64,000 bases of DNA from contig CAXBGS010000003.1 of NCBI GenBank assembly GCA_963975425.1, positions 248,001 through 312,000 of the forward strand, in the 5' to 3' direction. Within the stretch, counting starts at the first letter, position 1; every line of letters starts with the position of its first letter. Below are positions 27,669 to 36,272 of this stretch, piece by piece. The translations under genes and the position numbers were made by a program. The notes beneath the pieces are model-generated. The model saw only the letters and a list, made by a program, of their open reading frames with translations. It was not told the DNA's origin and made no database searches. The stretch comes from CAXBGS01 sp963975425 (GTDB lineage: Bacteria > Planctomycetota > Planctomycetia > Pirellulales > Pirellulaceae).

Positions 27669-28814
27669 TCAGGACAAGCGGAGCTGAAACGATTGCCGTC
27701 CGAACGACTTCCCATTGATTTGCAGCGTCAAATGATGCGTTCCGGGATACAGCGTGTAGGTTGTCGCATCCGCTTTCAGGACATGACGTTTGCTGATCGC
27801 AATCGTCTGCCCACGTTCGACGTCCAATTGCTTGATCTTGTGAACTCTCGGCGCAAGCGTACCGTTCGCTTTGACGAAATCGATGACGTAATCGACGATC
27901 AGCGATTCATTCCGGTTTGCGGTCAACGAGAATGAAAAATTGACCGCTTGGCCGGCTTGCACTTTCGCGGGGCAAATCGAAAACTGGCTAACTTGAATTT
28001 TCGGATCTGCACGGAAGCCAAGGAACCGCAGAGCGGACCGGTCGCCGCGTTTGATCAGCGTGCGCAATGCGTGTCGGCTCATCCATTTTAATTCGTTGGC
28101 GTCTTGCTGTTTCGCCTGCTTCCACCGCTTCAGTGAATCGAGAACGACCTTGGGGCTGCTTTTAGAAATATCGTTCAAATGATTCGCGACTGACCTTGTT
28201 ACGTAACGAGTCGAATCGGCATGTAGCGCATCGAGCATCGGCAACGGGACTCGTGGGTCGATCGAAAGACGTCCCGACCAAGGCAACAGCGGACGTGTCC
28301 CTTCGCTGACCAGTCGACGCACGTGATAGTTCGTGTCCGATGTCCACTTGTCCAGTTCCGCCAGCGTTTCCGAGGGATGAGTGCCGATGAACGGGCGAAT
28401 CGCGTCTTCCATCGAAAACCGTTTCGTGATCGCCTTCAACGTTTTCAGGGACAGCTTCAGATAGCGTTTTTCCAAACCGTTACGGACAACAAACTGCCCA
28501 AGCGGTGCGAAGATAAAGTCACCGAAGTCATCGTCGGTGTTGTTGGGATCCAACGGAGGCGGAAGTGCTGATGTGATTTGCTTGGCGGCAACGCGATAAT
28601 CGTCAGCAAGCCGGCGTTCAAGCTGCTCGGCAATGTGCACGATCCGTTGCTTTAATTCGAGCTGCTTTAGGCCCCGCATTGTGTCTCGAACAAAGCCGGA
28701 CGCATCAAAGGAGTCATCCGACGCCGCAAATAAACTCGACAGGTACTGAACACGGTCGCGATTGAAGAGTTGATCTTTCAGGCTGAAACTTGCCTCGGTT
28801 CGTTTACCTGCCAT
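27669..28814 (-). CDS. DNA alkylation repair glycosylase, AlkC-like
   Basis: 381 aa cytoplasmic protein. The first about 270 residues are helical HEAT-like repeats of the AlkC/AlkD superfamily, with the characteristic WTSDTNYHVRRLVSEGTRPLLPW and VTRSVANHLNDISKSSPKVVLDSLKRW stretches. The last about 100 residues (from PKIQVSQFSICPAKVQAGQ) form a beta-rich Ig-like domain, as known for AlkC. It removes alkylated bases without base flipping. Start is ATG 28812-28814. Isolated from its neighbours: 181 bases to the divergent sulfatase gene. Confidence 0.9.
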   Translation of the reverse strand: MAGKRTEASFSLKDQLFNRDRVQYLSSLFAASDDSFDASGFVRDTMRGLKQLELKQRIVHIAEQLERRLADDYRVAAKQITSALPPPLDPNNTDDDFGDFIFAPLGQFVVRNGLEKRYLKLSLKTLKAITKRFSMEDAIRPFIGTHPSETLAELDKWTSDTNYHVRRLVSEGTRPLLPWSGRLSIDPRVPLPMLDALHADSTRYVTRSVANHLNDISKSSPKVVLDSLKRWKQAKQQDANELKWMSRHALRTLIKRGDRSALRFLGFRADPKIQVSQFSICPAKVQAGQAVNFSFSLTANRNESLIVDYVIDFVKANGTLAPRVHKIKQLDVERGQTIAISKRHVLKADATTYTLYPGTHHLTLQINGKSFGRQSFQLRLS

Positions 28815-28995
28815 CGGTGCCGTTGCGATTCGCTAGAGTATGGGAAGTACGAAAAGTGGTTCCTGTCCGCACCGTTTCATTTGGTTGTCGCCGATCGCAT
28901 GGATCGATTCACTATGAGTCCAACAGATCGATACCAGGCCCACCCTGATCGGCCAACGTTTTCTGTCACTGACTCGATTTTGACAAGGTGAAGTC

Positions 28996-30648
28996 TTGAG
29001 AACATTTAATCTGCTGATCATCGTCTCGCTCTGCTCGGCCGTCGCCACCGCGCAACCGTCGCCCACGTCCAACCGTAGGGGCGGACGTTCACCGCAGTTG
29101 CTTTTTCAGCAATTCGACAAGAACGCTGACGGCCGTGTCAGTCGCGAGGAAACAGACGACGCGGCGTTCTTTGATCGCGTTGATACCGACGCCGATGGTT
29201 TCATCACGCGGCGGGAAGCAACCTCGTTTGCACAGCGAGATCGACCTCAAGAGACGCAACCGAGCGCCCCGGTCTTTCCGGCTAACACTGCCGACGTTGC
29301 CGCCAAACGAAGCCTGCTGGCACAAATCGATCCGGTTGTCGGCAAGCAATCGCGTCCGCCGAATGTCGTGCTGATTTTGGCCGATGATCTGGGATACGCC
29401 GACACGGCAACCTACGGCTCTCGTTCGATCCCGACGCCCCACATTGATCGGCTTGCGTCCGCTGGCGCAAAGCTGACCGACGCTTATGTGACCGCGGCGT
29501 CATGTAGTCCTTCTCGCGCCGGCTTAATATCGGGCCGTTATCAACAACGATTCGGTTTCGAATTCAATACGGCCGGCGCGGCGATCACGCATCGGCTACA
29601 CCGCGGACTTGATCCCGCGGCCGTCACACTCGCTGACGTGATGCAGTCGGCGGGATATCGGACAGCCGCAATCGGAAAATGGCACCTGGGCACACGGGCA
29701 CAGTTTCATCCACTGGTGCGAGGCTTTGACGAATTCTATGGGTTCCTGGGCGGCGCACATTCCTTCTTTTCCGCTAAATCAGACGAGCCAATACATAGCA
29801 CCTTGATGCGCGGGGGAGATCCGTTGATCGAACCTGAGTACTTGACCGACGCAATCGCTCGAGAGACCGTCAATTTCATCGAAAAGCATGCCGACCAACC
29901 GTTCTTTGCCTACGTTCCGTTCAATGCGGTTCACACACCGATCGAAGCCACAAAGAAATACCAAGACCGGTTCCCCGACGTCACCGATCCAACTCGGCGA
30001 GATTACTATGCGATGACCAGCGCGCTGGATGATGCCGTTGGCAACATTATCGCCGCAGTTGCCGATCACGATTTAACGGACAACACACTTGTGATATTCG
30101 TCAACGACAACGGCGGACCAACGTACACAGGCGTGCAAAGCAACGAACCGCTAAAGCTTGGCAAACTGTTTTTGTTCGAAGGCGGCGTGCGTGTGCCAAT
30201 GCTAATCAAATGGCCGAACGCAATTCCCGCAAAACAAGTTTTCGGTGGCACCACCAGCACGCTGGACCTGTTTCCGACCATTGCCGCTGCGGCCGGAATC
30301 GACGTCCCGACGGCAATTCCTCTCGACGGTGTCAATCTGCTTCCCTATCTGACTGGCGAGCGAGATGGATCACCCCATGAAACTCTTTTCTGGAGCAACG
30401 GCCCCAATACTGCCGTCCGACATGGCGATTGGAAACTTGTCTGCTCTGGTGATTCCAAATGGCTATACGATCTATCCGATGATCTCGGTGAAACCAAGAA
30501 CCTGGCCGAATCGCATGCCGAAAAGCTGCAACAACTGCAAACGCTCTTACGAGATTGGCAAGAAGAAATGTTGCCGCCAAAATGGCCCAGCAAGGCAGGT
30601 CGACGGGTCCACGACGTGGATGGTCAACCTTACGAACAGAACATCTAA
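28996..30648 (+). CDS. Secreted sulfatase with N-terminal EF-hands (CSPSR)
   Basis: 550 aa. Signal peptide (LLIIVSLCSAVATA|Q), then two EF-hand calcium loops at about 41-52 (DKNADGRVSREE) and 63-74 (DTDADGFITRRE), a short linker, and the sulfatase domain from about 122. ILADDLGYAD supplies the metal ligands, and the signature CSPSR has Cys170. TTG 28996-28998 is the only start that keeps the leader; AAGGTGA at 28985-28991 is its ribosome binding site, a little close. A PQQ-like protein gene follows 35 bases later, so co-transcription is likely. Confidence 0.9.
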   Translation: MRTFNLLIIVSLCSAVATAQPSPTSNRRGGRSPQLLFQQFDKNADGRVSREETDDAAFFDRVDTDADGFITRREATSFAQRDRPQETQPSAPVFPANTADVAAKRSLLAQIDPVVGKQSRPPNVVLILADDLGYADTATYGSRSIPTPHIDRLASAGAKLTDAYVTAASCSPSRAGLISGRYQQRFGFEFNTAGAAITHRLHRGLDPAAVTLADVMQSAGYRTAAIGKWHLGTRAQFHPLVRGFDEFYGFLGGAHSFFSAKSDEPIHSTLMRGGDPLIEPEYLTDAIARETVNFIEKHADQPFFAYVPFNAVHTPIEATKKYQDRFPDVTDPTRRDYYAMTSALDDAVGNIIAAVADHDLTDNTLVIFVNDNGGPTYTGVQSNEPLKLGKLFLFEGGVRVPMLIKWPNAIPAKQVFGGTTSTLDLFPTIAAAAGIDVPTAIPLDGVNLLPYLTGERDGSPHETLFWSNGPNTAVRHGDWKLVCSGDSKWLYDLSDDLGETKNLAESHAEKLQQLQTLLRDWQEEMLPPKWPSKAGRRVHDVDGQPYEQNI

Positions 30649-30683
30649 ACACCTACATGAAAGTTCTCGATTAACGAGCAACC

Positions 30684-32009
30684 ATGAATATCAATCCCAC
30701 TTATTGGTTCGTGCGAAATCCATTCGGTGCGATGGCCATCGTATTCGCTCTGACGGTGTCGACCGACTTAACCCCGATTGCACATGGGCAACAGACCGCA
30801 ACGGCCAGCTCTTCAATCAAGTCAACCGATTGGCCCTGGTGGCGAGGCCCCAGCGGTGACGGCATCGCCCCAGCCGGCCAGCAACCGCCAACGAAGTGGA
30901 GCGAAACCGAGAATGTTCTGTGGCGCGCTGCCGTCCCCGGACGTGGTCACGGAAGTGCGACCGTGCTGGGCGATCAAGTTTTCTTGGCGACCGCAGACGA
31001 ATCCCGTGATGGTCAGTTCGTTCTCTGTTTTGATCGTAACTCGGGCAATCAAGTGTGGGAAACCGCCGTGCATCAAGGCGGACTGAAGCACCAAGGTAAA
31101 AGAAAGCCGAACGAGAAAGCGTCTTTGGCATCCTCGACCGTCGCGACCAATGGCCAGTTGCTGTACATCAACTTTCTTAACGACGGCGCCGTCTGGACAT
31201 CGGCACTATCTCGCGCCGGTGACATCGTGTGGCAAAAAAAGATTAGCGACTATGTCATTCACCAAGGCTACGGTTCATCGCCCACCGTTTACCAAGACCT
31301 CGTTATCGTCGCGGCAGACAATAAGAGCGGCGGTGCGGTTGTGGCGCTGGATCAAACGACGGGCACCGAAGTGTGGCGACGCGGACGGCCGACGACACCG
31401 AACTATCCATCGCCTGTCGTCCTGATGGCTGCGGGTCGCGAACAATTGATCATGACCGGCTGCAACTTGGTCACCAGTCTCGATCCGGCTAGCGGTAAAG
31501 AATTATGGGAGATCGAAGGAGCGACGACCGAATGTGTGACGTCCACGGTCACCGACGGCAAACACGTATTCACGACCGGCGGATTCCCCAAGAACCACAT
31601 CGCTGCCGTCGCAGCCGACGGATCGGGAACGACGACGTGGGAAGTCAACACGCGAGCCTACGTTCCCTCGCTGCTGATCAAAGATCAACACCTGTTCGCG
31701 GTGCTAGACGCGGGCGTGGCGACTTGCATGCGATGCGACACCGGCGAAGAGGTCTGGAAGGCAAGACTCGGCGGAACGTTCAGCAGTTCGCCAGTCATGG
31801 TCAATGATCTCATTTACGCAACAAACGAAGACGGCGAAACGTTCATCTTTCGCGCGCGAACGGACAAATTCGAATTAGTCGCAAAGAACCAACTTGGCGA
31901 AAGCGTCTTTGCCACACCGGCCATCTGCGGAAACCAGATCTTTACCCGAGTCGCTCATCACAAAGACGGTCAACGAAACGAATATCTGTACTGCCTTGCA
32001 AAAGAGTAA
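30684..32009 (+). CDS. Secreted PQQ-like beta-propeller protein
   Basis: 441 aa. N-terminal leader (AMAIVFALTVSTDLTPIAHG|Q), then WPWWRGPSGDGI, the entry motif of the planctomycete PQQ-like family, followed by beta-propeller blades with repeated aspartate/glycine and tryptophan patterns (DRNSGNQVWETAV, DQTTGTEVWRRG, DPASGKELWEIEG, DTGEEVWKARL). These resemble PQQ-binding and BamB-type repeats. No heme or dehydrogenase site is visible, so it is likely a binding or scaffold protein in the periplasm. Same strand as the EF-hand sulfatase upstream. Confidence 0.88.
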   Translation: MNINPTYWFVRNPFGAMAIVFALTVSTDLTPIAHGQQTATASSSIKSTDWPWWRGPSGDGIAPAGQQPPTKWSETENVLWRAAVPGRGHGSATVLGDQVFLATADESRDGQFVLCFDRNSGNQVWETAVHQGGLKHQGKRKPNEKASLASSTVATNGQLLYINFLNDGAVWTSALSRAGDIVWQKKISDYVIHQGYGSSPTVYQDLVIVAADNKSGGAVVALDQTTGTEVWRRGRPTTPNYPSPVVLMAAGREQLIMTGCNLVTSLDPASGKELWEIEGATTECVTSTVTDGKHVFTTGGFPKNHIAAVAADGSGTTTWEVNTRAYVPSLLIKDQHLFAVLDAGVATCMRCDTGEEVWKARLGGTFSSSPVMVNDLIYATNEDGETFIFRARTDKFELVAKNQLGESVFATPAICGNQIFTRVAHHKDGQRNEYLYCLAKE

Positions 32010-32170
32010 CACATCAAGGAACGATGCTCCGCTTGTTCCAGACTCCGTGAGCCCTCGTTCTGAGGACTGGGACAAAGAGCGAACGTAAGAATCGGTCCCG
32101 ATGCGCAATCGGCTTGCTTTAGGTTGCGGTCATGCCATTCAATTCAGCAGGCAGCGGGGATCGGTTCACG

Positions 32171-33598
32171 CTACTTTCGTTTCTTCTTTGGCAGTTTATA
32201 AGTTGCCCCGTTGTCCGGTGGAACTTCGTTGTGCCATGCGAGTAATTCCGCTCGCAGCTGTTTAACGATCTCGGGTTTTTCTGTGGACAGGTCGGTCGTT
32301 TCCTCCCGATCCGCTTCGAGGTCATACAACAACGCATCCGTCCCGTCGTACTCACACAACAGTTTCCACTTGCCATGGCGAACGGCGAGATCCGGCAGAT
32401 CGTCGACTCCGTAAAAGGCATCGCGATCAGGAGGACGACGGAAAAAAATGGGCTGATCACGCGAAGATTCCGAATGCCCGAGCAGAGTTTTCGAAAGCGA
32501 CTCTCCGTCAAAGGAGACTCCGGTTGCCTCGACGTCTGCGATCGACAGCAACGACGGCACCAGATCGATCGCCGAAAAGACCGAGTTCTTGTTTACCGCC
32601 CCTACTTTCCGAGGATTGACGAGTCCTGGCCCCCACGCGATCAGCGATGATCGGATGCCGCCTTCGAACAAATGTGTTTTGAAACCTCGGAAAGGCCCCG
32701 CCGAACCGGCACCTTGCTCGGGACCATTATCGCTGCATACGAGTATTAGCGTGTTGGATCGCAACTTTTCATCGCCGCGAATGTAATTGAACAATTCGCC
32801 AAGCTGTTCATCCGCCGTTTCAAGGACTCCGTGATAGAGCGTCCTCTTTTCGCCATCACCGCGTCTCGCCTTGGGGGGGAAAAATGGCGAATGCACATCA
32901 TCAGGCCAAACATTGACATAAAAAGGTTTGTCATCGGCGTCGGCACGCTTGATGAAATCGATCGCTGCTTGTGTAAATGATTCCGTTACCAGAGATCGGT
33001 CTTGCCAAATGATTTCTCCGCGTCCAAGCGTATCACTGTTATGTGTGTGTTTCGTCGTGGGGCTGCCGTCGTAAGCATCTTTGATGGCCAAGACACGCGG
33101 GCCCAGCCCTTCGAAGTTGGTTAATGATTCTTCGAATCCATACTCGGTAATCAAAGGTGCTTCGCCGACGTCACGCTGGCCACCCATGTGCCACTTGCCG
33201 AAATGACCGGTCGCGTAACCGGCGTCGTGAAGAAACCTCGCAAGCATCGGCGCACTCGGATCCAGCCATTGAGCCATGCCGCGATCAATATTCTGCTGAC
33301 GATAGGCAAGATACGACGAAATTCGCCATCGCTGCGGATACTGCCCCGTCGAAATCGCAACCCGCGATGGCGAACAGATCGGCGAGTTGACGTAGAACTG
33401 TTCAAATCGGATGCCCTCTTCTGCAAGCCGATCAATATTTTCGGTGGTGACTGACTCGTTGCCGAAGCAAGAAAAGTCGCCCCAGCCCATGTCGTCGATG
33501 AAGACCAGAACAAGATTGGGCTGATCAGAAGCCTGGACACCATCGGGCACCCAAGTGATCGCGGCGGCCAAAAGCCAGAAGGTCAGCAAACGTGTCAT
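32171..33598 (-). CDS. Secreted sulfatase (CSPSR)
   Basis: 475 aa with signal peptide (LLTFWLLAAAITWV, cut near VQA|SD), FIDDMGWGDFSC for the metal site and CSPSR with Cys75. VCSDNGPEQGAGSAGPFRG and the basic C-terminus (KLPKKKRK) are also visible. I chose ATG 33596-33598, because AGAGG lies at a proper distance before it but touches the other in-frame ATG (33605-33607). A palindromic repeat copy lies just upstream. The neighbouring galM/galK genes suggest polysaccharide use, but the substrate is not fixed. Confidence 0.9.
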   Translation of the reverse strand: MTRLLTFWLLAAAITWVPDGVQASDQPNLVLVFIDDMGWGDFSCFGNESVTTENIDRLAEEGIRFEQFYVNSPICSPSRVAISTGQYPQRWRISSYLAYRQQNIDRGMAQWLDPSAPMLARFLHDAGYATGHFGKWHMGGQRDVGEAPLITEYGFEESLTNFEGLGPRVLAIKDAYDGSPTTKHTHNSDTLGRGEIIWQDRSLVTESFTQAAIDFIKRADADDKPFYVNVWPDDVHSPFFPPKARRGDGEKRTLYHGVLETADEQLGELFNYIRGDEKLRSNTLILVCSDNGPEQGAGSAGPFRGFKTHLFEGGIRSSLIAWGPGLVNPRKVGAVNKNSVFSAIDLVPSLLSIADVEATGVSFDGESLSKTLLGHSESSRDQPIFFRRPPDRDAFYGVDDLPDLAVRHGKWKLLCEYDGTDALLYDLEADREETTDLSTEKPEIVKQLRAELLAWHNEVPPDNGATYKLPKKKRK

Positions 33599-33614
33599 GG
33601 ACACCATCCTCTAT

Positions 33615-33727
33615 GTAGGCAAGCAGTAAGCAGAAAGTAAGCCGAAACGAGCCGTGCGCAGTGGCGGCATTGAATCGCGATTGTCCAAAAAGAATGCCGG
33701 AACACTGCACGGCTTGTTACAGCCTAC
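33615..33727. repeat. Palindromic intergenic repeat, divergent copy
   Basis: A 113-bp copy of the repeat family at 5814. The right arm (AATGCCGGAACACTGCACGG ... CTTGTTACAGCCTAC) pairs with the left GAGCCGTGCGCAGTGGCGGCATT, and the central TGAATCGCGATTG matches the loop of the other copies. The left end starts GTAGGC but carries about 20 extra bases before the conserved arm. It separates the sulfatase from galM. Confidence 0.7.
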
Positions 33728-33743
33728 GGTGCGGAATCTCGAA

Positions 33744-34886
33744 TCATTGAGCCGAAAACTTAAACACGGTTGACGTCTTGTATTCTTCGCCCGGCTGCAG
33801 GATTGTCGACGGAAAACTGTCTTGATTCGGGCTGTCGGGATAGTGCTGGGTTTCCAAGCAGAATCCACCTCGATGCACATAGGGCTTGCCTGACTTGCCC
33901 GTCAGTCGTCCGTCCAAGAAGTTTCCGCAGTAGAATTGAATACCCGGCTCGGTCGTTTGAATCTCAAGCGTCCGTCCCGTTGTGGGTTCATGAACGCGTG
34001 CGGCTAACTTCATTTTGCGGTCCGCTTGATTAAGCACCCAGTTGTGATCATAGCCGCCACCGAATGTGAGTTGTTCGTTATGTTGGCCGATATCACGCCC
34101 GATGGGTTTGGCGGTCGTAAAATCGAACGGGGTTCCGGATACATCGCGCAGTTCGCCGGTGGGAATCAGCCCTTCATCGACAGGCGTGAATTTTGATGCG
34201 TTCAACATCAACTCGTGGCCCAAGATGTCGCCGTTGCCTTCGCCTTTGAGATTAAAGTAAGTGTGCTGAGTCAAATTCACCGGCGTCGCTTTGTCGGTGG
34301 TGGCGTGGTAGTCGACGATGATTTCGTTGTCATTGGTTAATTTGTAAGTGACTTTGATTTTCAGATTGCCCGGATAGCCTTCTTCGCCGTCTTTCGCGGT
34401 ATACGACATTTCGACGCCGTCGTATCCGTCGCCGCCAACCAGAGTTGCGTCCCAAACCACTTTGTCAAAACCGATCACACCACCGTGCAAATGGTTTTCG
34501 CCATTGTTGACCGCCAACGTGTAAGTTTCGTCACCGATCGAAAACGATCCCTTGGCGATACGATTACCGTAGCGGCCAACGATCGCGCCAAAGTAAGGCT
34601 TGTCGACAGCGTTCATATAGTCTTCCACGCGGTCATAGCCCAGCGCCACGTCCGCCATTTTGCCTTTGCGATCGGGCACGACGATGGATGTGATGATCGC
34701 ACCATAGTTCGTGATTTTCACCGTCATCCCCGAACTATTTTTGATCGAGTATTGCTTGATACTGTCGAAATCGTCGATCGAGATTTCTGCACGCGCCGAC
34801 TGGGGAATCGCGAGCAACAAGGTGCAAGCCATCACAGCGGTACAAAGACAGCGATTTGGGCGCATGAGGGAAACGATCAGACGCAT
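33744..34886 (-). CDS. galM: Exported aldose 1-epimerase (mutarotase)
   Basis: 380 aa. It interconverts alpha and beta anomers of galactose, glucose or xylose. A signal peptide (CTAVMACTLLLAIPQSARA|E) shows it is exported. The fold shows ITNYGAIITSIVVPDRKG, GRYGNRIAKGSF, NGENHLHGG with a catalytic histidine, VNLTQHTYFNLKG with the second histidine, and GFCLETQHYPDSPN with the catalytic glutamate. Start ATG 34884-34886 is supported by AGGAGA seven bases before it. It overlaps the galactokinase stop by 10 bases, so they are translated together. Confidence 0.92.
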   Translation of the reverse strand: MRLIVSLMRPNRCLCTAVMACTLLLAIPQSARAEISIDDFDSIKQYSIKNSSGMTVKITNYGAIITSIVVPDRKGKMADVALGYDRVEDYMNAVDKPYFGAIVGRYGNRIAKGSFSIGDETYTLAVNNGENHLHGGVIGFDKVVWDATLVGGDGYDGVEMSYTAKDGEEGYPGNLKIKVTYKLTNDNEIIVDYHATTDKATPVNLTQHTYFNLKGEGNGDILGHELMLNASKFTPVDEGLIPTGELRDVSGTPFDFTTAKPIGRDIGQHNEQLTFGGGYDHNWVLNQADRKMKLAARVHEPTTGRTLEIQTTEPGIQFYCGNFLDGRLTGKSGKPYVHRGGFCLETQHYPDSPNQDSFPSTILQPGEEYKTSTVFKFSAQ

Positions 34887-36112
34887 TCGGGTTTCTCCTG
34901 AGGGGTGGATTCAAATTCAATACGATGGGCACCGCGGGCGGGCCGAGTGACGAAACTTGCTGGCTCAATGCCGCTCTGTTTGAGGTACAAATCGTTAATT
35001 CGCTGCGACGTCGCAGCGGCCTGGTCGGTTCGGATCAGCGTGACGGTACATCCGCCGAACCCGCCCCCGGTCATCCGTGATCCCAAAACACCATGCTCTG
35101 GCCCCAATTGAACCGCAATATCAACCAGCATATCGACTTCGTTGCAACTGACTTCGAAATCATCGCGTAGTGATTGATGGCTGCCGTTCATCAAGTGCCC
35201 CAAACGGTCCCAATCGCTATCTCGGGCGGCCTGCGCGGCGTTCCAGGTCCGGTCCGTCTCGGTCACGATATGATGGGCACGGCGTTGCTCGATCTCTGTC
35301 AATTGATCCGAGCATGATGTGATCGTTTCAAGCGTCACATCGCGCCACGAATCGATCCCGATTTTAGCAAGTGCCGACTCACATTGCGCGCGCCGTTGTG
35401 CGTACTCGCCGCCGGTCAACTCATGTTTAACATTGCTGTTGGTCACCAGCACCGAGACGTTGTCATCGACCAGTGGAACCGATTGCGAAGTGCGATCGCG
35501 ACAATCCAACAGCATCAATGCGTTTTCACCGCACATCACGCTACTGAACTGATCCATAATCCCGCAGGGAACGCCCGCAAATTCGTGTTCGGCTTGCTGA
35601 CACAACAGGGCCTTCTCGATCGGATCGATATCTTGTTGCGTCACGGATTCTAACAATGTGGCGGTCGCCACTTCCAATGCCGCACTGCTGGACAAGCCAC
35701 CACCGATTGGAACATTCGACTGGACGACGACATTGACGGGCGGGCATGGCCGTTGAGACTGTTTCCATCCACTGAGCACCCCGCGAATGTAGTTAGACCA
35801 TTCGACATCAGTGGGTTCGATTTGCTGGTCAACATTGACTTCGAACGCCTGATTCAAGTCCACGCTATAAAATGTCGAGGCTGGACCCTGCGCCGGGGCG
35901 GCGGCAAGTACCACGTAGCGCTCGATCGCCATCGGCAAAACGAATCCGTCGTTGTAATCGATATGCTCGCCGATCAAATTCACGCGGCCCGGTGCCGCAA
36001 CCACCCAGGTCGGCGCGACACGATAACGTTTGCGATAGTGATCGACGGTCGAATCAACCAACCGCCTGAACCGATCATGCGATGATTCGGAGGCCGCAGA
36101 AAGTGTTGACAT
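34877..36112 (-). CDS. galK: Galactokinase
   Basis: 411 aa cytoplasmic GHMP kinase that phosphorylates galactose at C1. The galactokinase signature GRVNLIGEHIDYNDG lies near residue 45. The ATP-binding PIGGGLSSSAALE is near 135, and the third motif GSRMTGGGFGGC near 345. No GalT or GalE gene lies in the window. Coupled to the exported epimerase by overlap; the XylR-type regulator gene lies 160 bases upstream on the same strand. Confidence 0.94.
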   Translation of the reverse strand: MSTLSAASESSHDRFRRLVDSTVDHYRKRYRVAPTWVVAAPGRVNLIGEHIDYNDGFVLPMAIERYVVLAAAPAQGPASTFYSVDLNQAFEVNVDQQIEPTDVEWSNYIRGVLSGWKQSQRPCPPVNVVVQSNVPIGGGLSSSAALEVATATLLESVTQQDIDPIEKALLCQQAEHEFAGVPCGIMDQFSSVMCGENALMLLDCRDRTSQSVPLVDDNVSVLVTNSNVKHELTGGEYAQRRAQCESALAKIGIDSWRDVTLETITSCSDQLTEIEQRRAHHIVTETDRTWNAAQAARDSDWDRLGHLMNGSHQSLRDDFEVSCNEVDMLVDIAVQLGPEHGVLGSRMTGGGFGGCTVTLIRTDQAAATSQRINDLYLKQSGIEPASFVTRPARGAHRIEFESTPQEKPECV

Positions 36113-36272
36113 CGAGAAGTCCGAGTGCGAAAGGGCGGGCCGATGGGATCAACCGGCCGGGCCGACATCTTCTTCCGACTGGGGGTGGGATTCAATGAGA
36201 CGCTCCGTCGCCAAATTGAGATGCTTTGCCATCGCGGAACCAGCACGTCGCCGGATCACCAAGGCCATCTCG

